Source: Dorea sp. (lineage in GTDB: Bacteria > Bacillota > Clostridia > Lachnospirales > Lachnospiraceae). Taken from it: a DNA stretch of 64,000 nucleotides. The notes under the pieces are model-generated. The model saw only the letters and a program-made list of their open reading frames with translations. It did no database searches and was not told where the DNA came from. The stretch covers positions 1-64,000 of the forward strand of contig JALEKG010000047.1 in NCBI GenBank assembly GCA_022769185.1. Direction: 5' to 3'. Numbering within the stretch: position 1 is the first letter of the stretch; the number at the start of each line of letters is the position of its first letter. Position numbers and translations under genes: made by a program. Below are positions 59,138 to 64,000 of this stretch, one piece after another.

Positions 59138-60058
59138 CTATCTGTCCCTGTGAATCAGCTGAATCAGAAGCTGTTCCAGATATTCATTTTTTCCTGATAA
59201 CTGATGAAGCAGATCAATGGCTTTCGCAGAATATTCTTCCACGACCTTTTTTGCACCTTCAACGCCCATCAATGTTACATATGTTGTTTTTTCATTTTTT
59301 TCATCGCTGTAAATCGGTTTTCCTAAAACTTCCTCCGTGCTCGTCACATCCAGAATATCATCCTGAATCTGGAAAGCAATTCCAACGTATCTTGCGATTT
59401 TCTCCACTTTTTTTACTTCTTCTTCCGAAGCCCCGCCAAAAATCGCACCGATCATCATAGAAGCCTCGATCAGAGCAGATGTTTTCAGAACATAAATAGT
59501 ATCCAGAATCTCTTTCGACACCGCATGTCCTGTTTCTTTTACATCAATGACCTGTCCTCCGATCATTCCATGAATTCCGGCTTTTTCTCCCAAAACACTG
59601 AGTGCCCTTCCTATCAGAAGACTGTCCTTCGAATCCATGACAAATGCCTTAAACGCTGTTTCAAATGCATAATTCAAAAGCGCATCTCCTGCAAGGATCC
59701 CCATATCTTCTCCATACACAATATGTGTAGTCTTCCTGCCCCTGCGATACTCGTCATTATCCATTGCAGGGAGATCATCATGTACCAGAGAATATGTATG
59801 GATCATTTCAATCGCAGCCATAAAAGGCCGAATTGCCTTACAAGATCCGTCGAAAAGCTGATACGTCTCCATCATCAGCATCGGGCGCAGTCTTTTTCCT
59901 CCAGCCATAAGACTATATTCCATTGCCTCCATGATCAGACTCTGATACCCCTGCTGTTTTGGAAGATATTCCTGCAGCAGCTGCTCAATATATTCGACCT
60001 TTTTTTTCATCTGTATCTGAAAATTATCTTTAGAACTCATGCGTCCCACCTTCTTCAT
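59138..60058 (-). CDS. ispA: Polyprenyl (farnesyl) diphosphate synthase
   Basis: AGGKRLRPML, HDDLPAMDNDEYRRG, FQIQDDILDV; start may be 60040. Confidence 0.95.
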   Translation of the reverse strand: MKKVGRMSSKDNFQIQMKKKVEYIEQLLQEYLPKQQGYQSLIMEAMEYSLMAGGKRLRPMLMMETYQLFDGSCKAIRPFMAAIEMIHTYSLVHDDLPAMDNDEYRRGRKTTHIVYGEDMGILAGDALLNYAFETAFKAFVMDSKDSLLIGRALSVLGEKAGIHGMIGGQVIDVKETGHAVSKEILDTIYVLKTSALIEASMMIGAIFGGASEEEVKKVEKIARYVGIAFQIQDDILDVTSTEEVLGKPIYSDEKNEKTTYVTLMGVEGAKKVVEEYSAKAIDLLHQLSGKNEYLEQLLIQLIHRDR

Positions 60059-60254
60059 CCAATACCAGCATTTTCTTTTCTACTTGATCAATCTTATCAT
60101 TACATACTTTTAACAGATCCATTCCACGATGGTAATATTGAAAAGAATCTTCCAGAGAAACATCTTCCTGTTCCATTTTTTTCATTGTTTCTTCCAATTG
60201 CACAAAAAGCTCTTCCAGAGTCTGTTCCTGTAAATTTTGTTCCCCATTATCCAT
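60030..60254 (-). CDS. xseB: Exodeoxyribonuclease VII small subunit
   Basis: LEELFVQLEETMKKMEQEDVSLEDSFQYYHRGMDLLKVCNDKI. Confidence 0.92.
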   Translation of the reverse strand: MDNGEQNLQEQTLEELFVQLEETMKKMEQEDVSLEDSFQYYHRGMDLLKVCNDKIDQVEKKMLVLDEEGGTHEF

Positions 60255-61458
60255 GATGCTCCTCCTTCATGTCATTCACAATTGCATTTATCACTCCATC
60301 TGTCACCGCAATAGACAGTCTGTCTCCAGGATGAACTTCATGGATGCTTTTTACCGTCCTGCAATTCATATCTTCCACATAAGAAAATCCTTGATTCAAC
60401 TTTTTCATCGGTGACAATCCATTCAGCTTTTCCATATCAATTGCCAGTCTGTGTCGGGCATCTTTCAGTCTCCCCTCCATCAGTATCCGAAATCTGTCTT
60501 CCATATCCGCAAGTCTCTGCTGTTGTTCCTGAAGCCTGTACCGTGGGTGCAGATAAGAGAGTTTGGTCTGATAACCAGAAAGTTTCATCCGATTCAGCTG
60601 CAATATTTTTCTCATCTGACGATTCAGCTGAAGACTACATTCCTGCAGATAGGTTTGAACTCTGCTGTAATCCCAAACAGCCAGTTCTGCTGCTGCAGAC
60701 GGCGTCGGAGCCCTTAGATCCGCCACATAATCAGCAATCGTCGTATCTGTCTCATGACCTACTGCAGAAATAACCGGAACTTCACAGTCAAAAATCGCCC
60801 TGGCTACTACTTCTTCATTAAACGCCCACAGATCCTCTATAGAACCACCGCCACGTCCTACAATGATAATGTCCACATCCTGATTTTCCAACATCCGGAT
60901 GCCTCTTACAATACTTTCTTTCGCACCCTCTCCCTGAACCTGTGCCGGGTACAGAATCAACTGAACGTATGGATTCCTCCTCGCAGAAATATTCATGATA
61001 TCCCTTACTGCCGCACCTGTTGGTGCTGTTACAATACCGATTTTTCCGGCATAGGGAGGAATGGGTTTCTTATATTCCGGTGCAAACATTCCCATCTCTT
61101 CGAGTTCCTGCTTCAGCATCTGGAATTTCTCATACAGGACGCCATCTCCGTCCAGACGTATTTCTTTCGCATACAACTGATAGGATCCGCTTCGTTCATA
61201 TACATTTACTGATCCAAGGACAATCACCTGCTGTCCTTCACTCATATGAAAAGAGAGCCCGCCTCGCTGCCCGGCAAACATGACACAGGCAATCGTTCCG
61301 GACTCATCCTTTAATGAAAAATATATATGTCCCGATGTGTGATACTTACAATTGGATACTTCCCCTTTTACATAAATGCGGTTCAACATATAATCCTGGG
61401 TAAACATATTCTTAATGTAAGAATTCACCTGCTTTACTGTATATACATTTCGAGTCAT
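60247..61458 (-). CDS. xseA: Exodeoxyribonuclease VII large subunit
   Basis: VKGEVSNCKYHTSGHIYFSLKDE, IGIVTAPTGAAVRDI, VGRGGGSIEDLWAFNEE, VGHETDTTIADYVADLRAPTPSAAAE. Confidence 0.97.
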   Translation of the reverse strand: MTRNVYTVKQVNSYIKNMFTQDYMLNRIYVKGEVSNCKYHTSGHIYFSLKDESGTIACVMFAGQRGGLSFHMSEGQQVIVLGSVNVYERSGSYQLYAKEIRLDGDGVLYEKFQMLKQELEEMGMFAPEYKKPIPPYAGKIGIVTAPTGAAVRDIMNISARRNPYVQLILYPAQVQGEGAKESIVRGIRMLENQDVDIIIVGRGGGSIEDLWAFNEEVVARAIFDCEVPVISAVGHETDTTIADYVADLRAPTPSAAAELAVWDYSRVQTYLQECSLQLNRQMRKILQLNRMKLSGYQTKLSYLHPRYRLQEQQQRLADMEDRFRILMEGRLKDARHRLAIDMEKLNGLSPMKKLNQGFSYVEDMNCRTVKSIHEVHPGDRLSIAVTDGVINAIVNDMKEEHHG

Positions 61459-61471
61459 AACCTACCTCTGA

Positions 61472-61870
61472 TCAGTCCGCAAACTTCGCCAGAACTCCGT
61501 TCACAAAGGCCGGTCCCTCTTCGCTGCTGTACTTTTTCGCAAGATTCACGGCCTCATCAATTGCCACTCCTACAGGTACATCATCATCCCACTTTATCTC
61601 ATATACAGCCAGTCTGAGAATGGTCAGATCCACCTTATTCATACGGCTCGTCTTCCATCCCTTCGTATGCTCATTGAGCAAACCATCAATCTCATCCATT
61701 TTTTCTATGATTTTCTGAGCTTTTGTTCTGATATATTCCAGATCTTTTTCTTTTGCATCTTCAAGCTGCTCCAGATAAAGGGCCGTCTGCTCACCCCGTT
61801 CTCCGTCTTCATTAAATTCCACTCCAAACAGCACCTTAAAGATATGTTCTCTTTGCTCTGTCCTTTTCAC
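61472..61870 (-). CDS. nusB: Transcription antitermination factor NusB
   Basis: LRLAVYEIKWDDDVPVGVAIDEAVNLAKKYSSEEGPAFVNGVL. Confidence 0.95.
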   Translation of the reverse strand: MKRTEQREHIFKVLFGVEFNEDGERGEQTALYLEQLEDAKEKDLEYIRTKAQKIIEKMDEIDGLLNEHTKGWKTSRMNKVDLTILRLAVYEIKWDDDVPVGVAIDEAVNLAKKYSSEEGPAFVNGVLAKFAD

Positions 61871-62254
61871 TTATGCTTCCTCCGGTATATCTACTCCTGC
61901 AATCCGGATATTCACGTCTGCCACTTCCAGACCTGTCATATTCTCAATTGCGGTCTTAACCTTCTCCTGCACTTTTGAGGTAGTCTCTTTAATATTATAT
62001 CCATAATTCAGATTCAATGCCAGTGACACTGTTACAATCCCTTCCAGAACATCTACTTTTACACCTTTCGAAAGAGACTTCATCCCCAGCTTGCTGATCA
62101 GCTCTCTTGTCGCATTTCCAGCCATTGAAGACACTCCGTCAACTTCCATTGCAGCAAGCCCTGCGATAATTGCAACCACTTCATCTGCAATTTTCACTTC
62201 TCCAAGGTTATCATCCGTCTTTATTGTATACGTATTTTTTTCCTCTTTACTCAT
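61871..62254 (-). CDS. Asp23/Gls24 family protein
   Basis: GEVKIADEVVAIIAGLAAMEVDGVSSMAG, YGYNIKETTSKVQEKVKTAIENMTGLEVADVNIRI. Confidence 0.93.
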   Translation of the reverse strand: MSKEEKNTYTIKTDDNLGEVKIADEVVAIIAGLAAMEVDGVSSMAGNATRELISKLGMKSLSKGVKVDVLEGIVTVSLALNLNYGYNIKETTSKVQEKVKTAIENMTGLEVADVNIRIAGVDIPEEA

Positions 62255-62332
62255 ATCTTAAGCAACCTCCTGTCTGGTTTTTCACTTCTAATTATTATAC
62301 CAAATTTACTTTCATTTGAAAAGCCCCAGTCC

Positions 62333-63934
62333 TTATCTGGCAAATTCCGTAAGCTTCAATCCTTCATTCCGTTCCTGAGTCATCCGGATACTCCACTCAT
62401 TGACAAACAGAAGAAGCGGACGTCCCTTCAGATCTTTAACCTTCTTCATATCAGAAGTTCCCTGGAGTTTATCCAGATCAATTTCTGTATTTTCAATCCA
62501 GCGGATGTATTCATACGGCAGATTGTCCAGACGGATCTCCACGTTATATTCATTTTCCAGCCGATACTTTAATACATCAAACTGAAGCACACCTACAACA
62601 CCTACTATGATTTCCTCCATACCGGTATTATATTCCTGGAAGATCTGGATCGCACCTTCCTGGGCGATCTGATTAATTCCTTTGATAAACTGTTTTCTCT
62701 TCATGGTATCTACCTGGCGTACTCTCGCAAAATGCTCCGGCGCAAATGTAGGAATTCCTTCATAGGCAAACCGTTCACTGGATGTTGTCAGTGTATCACC
62801 GATTGAGAAAATCCCCGGATCAAATACACCTATAATATCTCCTCCATATGCTTTTTCAATCATCTTACGTTCACTTGCCATCATCTGCTGGGGCTGTGAC
62901 AAACGTACCTTTTTCCCGCCCTGCATATGATACACATCCATACCTGCTTCAAATTCTCCGGAACAGATTCTCATAAAAGCAATCCTGTCTCTATGTGCTT
63001 TATTCATATTCGCCTGAATCTTAAAAACAAATGCGGAAAAATCTCCCTCTTCCATCGGGTCGACCGGACCTCTGTCGGACATTCTGGGTAAAGGAGAAGT
63101 TGTCATCTGAAGAAAATGCTGTAAAAATGTCTCTACTCCAAAATTTGTAAGTGCAGAACCGAAAAATACCGGAGATAATTCTCCTTTACTTACCAATTCC
63201 TGGTCAAATTCAGCCCCGGCTCCATCCTGAAGCTCAATCTCTTCCTCCAGCTGAACTTTCTGGGAATCTGTAATCAGCCACGAAATCTCTGGATCATGAA
63301 TGTCTACTTTCTTTACCGCACCCTGTGTAGTTCCCTTCTTCGTATCTGAAAAGATCTCAACCTTCTTTGTTGCTCTGTCATAAACTCCACGGAATTCCTT
63401 TCCGGAACCAATCGGCCAGTTCACCGGACAGGTTGCGATTCCAAGCTCATTTTCAATATCATCCAGAAGTTCAAAAGTATCCATTGCCTCTCTGTCCATC
63501 TTATTTATAAATGTAAAGATTGGAATATGTCGCATGGTACAGACTTTAAACAATTTTCTTGTCTGAGCCTCTACACCTTTGGATGCATCAATGACCATGA
63601 CCGCAGAATCTGCCGCCATCAGCGTACGATAAGTATCTTCTGAGAAATCCTGATGTCCTGGTGTATCCAGTATATTAATACAATATCCTTCATAATTAAA
63701 CTGCAGTACAGAAGATGTAACAGAAATACCTCTTTCTTTTTCAATCTCCATCCAGTCGGATACAGCATGCTTTGCAGTTGCTTTTCCTTTCACACTTCCC
63801 GCCTGATTAATGGCTCCGCCATAAAGCAGGAATTTTTCCGTCAGAGTTGTCTTACCAGCATCCGGGTGTGAGATAATAGCAAATGTTCTTCTCTTTTTAA
63901 TCTGATTCTTTACTTCATTGGTAATCTGTGACAT
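62333..63934 (-). CDS. prfC: Peptide chain release factor 3
   Basis: ISHPDAGKTTLTEKFLLYGGAINQAGSVKG, DTPGHQDFSEDTYRTL, NKMDREAMD; ATG 63934 behind AGGAG. Confidence 0.96.
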   Translation of the reverse strand: MSQITNEVKNQIKKRRTFAIISHPDAGKTTLTEKFLLYGGAINQAGSVKGKATAKHAVSDWMEIEKERGISVTSSVLQFNYEGYCINILDTPGHQDFSEDTYRTLMAADSAVMVIDASKGVEAQTRKLFKVCTMRHIPIFTFINKMDREAMDTFELLDDIENELGIATCPVNWPIGSGKEFRGVYDRATKKVEIFSDTKKGTTQGAVKKVDIHDPEISWLITDSQKVQLEEEIELQDGAGAEFDQELVSKGELSPVFFGSALTNFGVETFLQHFLQMTTSPLPRMSDRGPVDPMEEGDFSAFVFKIQANMNKAHRDRIAFMRICSGEFEAGMDVYHMQGGKKVRLSQPQQMMASERKMIEKAYGGDIIGVFDPGIFSIGDTLTTSSERFAYEGIPTFAPEHFARVRQVDTMKRKQFIKGINQIAQEGAIQIFQEYNTGMEEIIVGVVGVLQFDVLKYRLENEYNVEIRLDNLPYEYIRWIENTEIDLDKLQGTSDMKKVKDLKGRPLLLFVNEWSIRMTQERNEGLKLTEFAR

Positions 63935-64000
63935 ATGAATAAACACTCCTAAAAATAGATTCAAGTATGCATCCTGATATAGCCGCATATAGACGCTACT

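Overview
The window looks like a low-GC Firmicute chromosome, most likely Lachnospiraceae. That assignment is an inference from gene content and order: spo0A, spoIVB, recN, argR, nadK, tlyA, dxs, ispA, xseBA, nusB and asp23 form the canonical clostridial sporulation/housekeeping block. Almost all genes lie on the minus strand. I see about 60 credible CDSs, no rRNA, tRNA or CRISPR array, and no phage or defence island. The most interesting items are mostly things the ORF track does not show. (1) rpsU at 38854..39030 is missing from the track, and its leader can fold a pseudoknot abutting the Shine-Dalgarno. (2) A class III aminotransferase and an RmlD-like SDR each have a near-consensus promoter followed at once by a terminator-like hairpin, an attenuator architecture. 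(3) A GT2 glycosyltransferase carries a C-terminal MarR-like winged-helix domain. (4) HisIE is fused to an N-terminal HisF-like domain in which both catalytic aspartates appear replaced. (5) Tandem and inverted ~20-bp repeats at the left edge look like the end of an IS element that reaches into the 3' end of an amidohydrolase gene. (6) There is a stand-alone group-B-like [FeFe]-hydrogenase. I did not find a clear multi-gene undescribed system. All family calls are from reading the translations; no database search was run.
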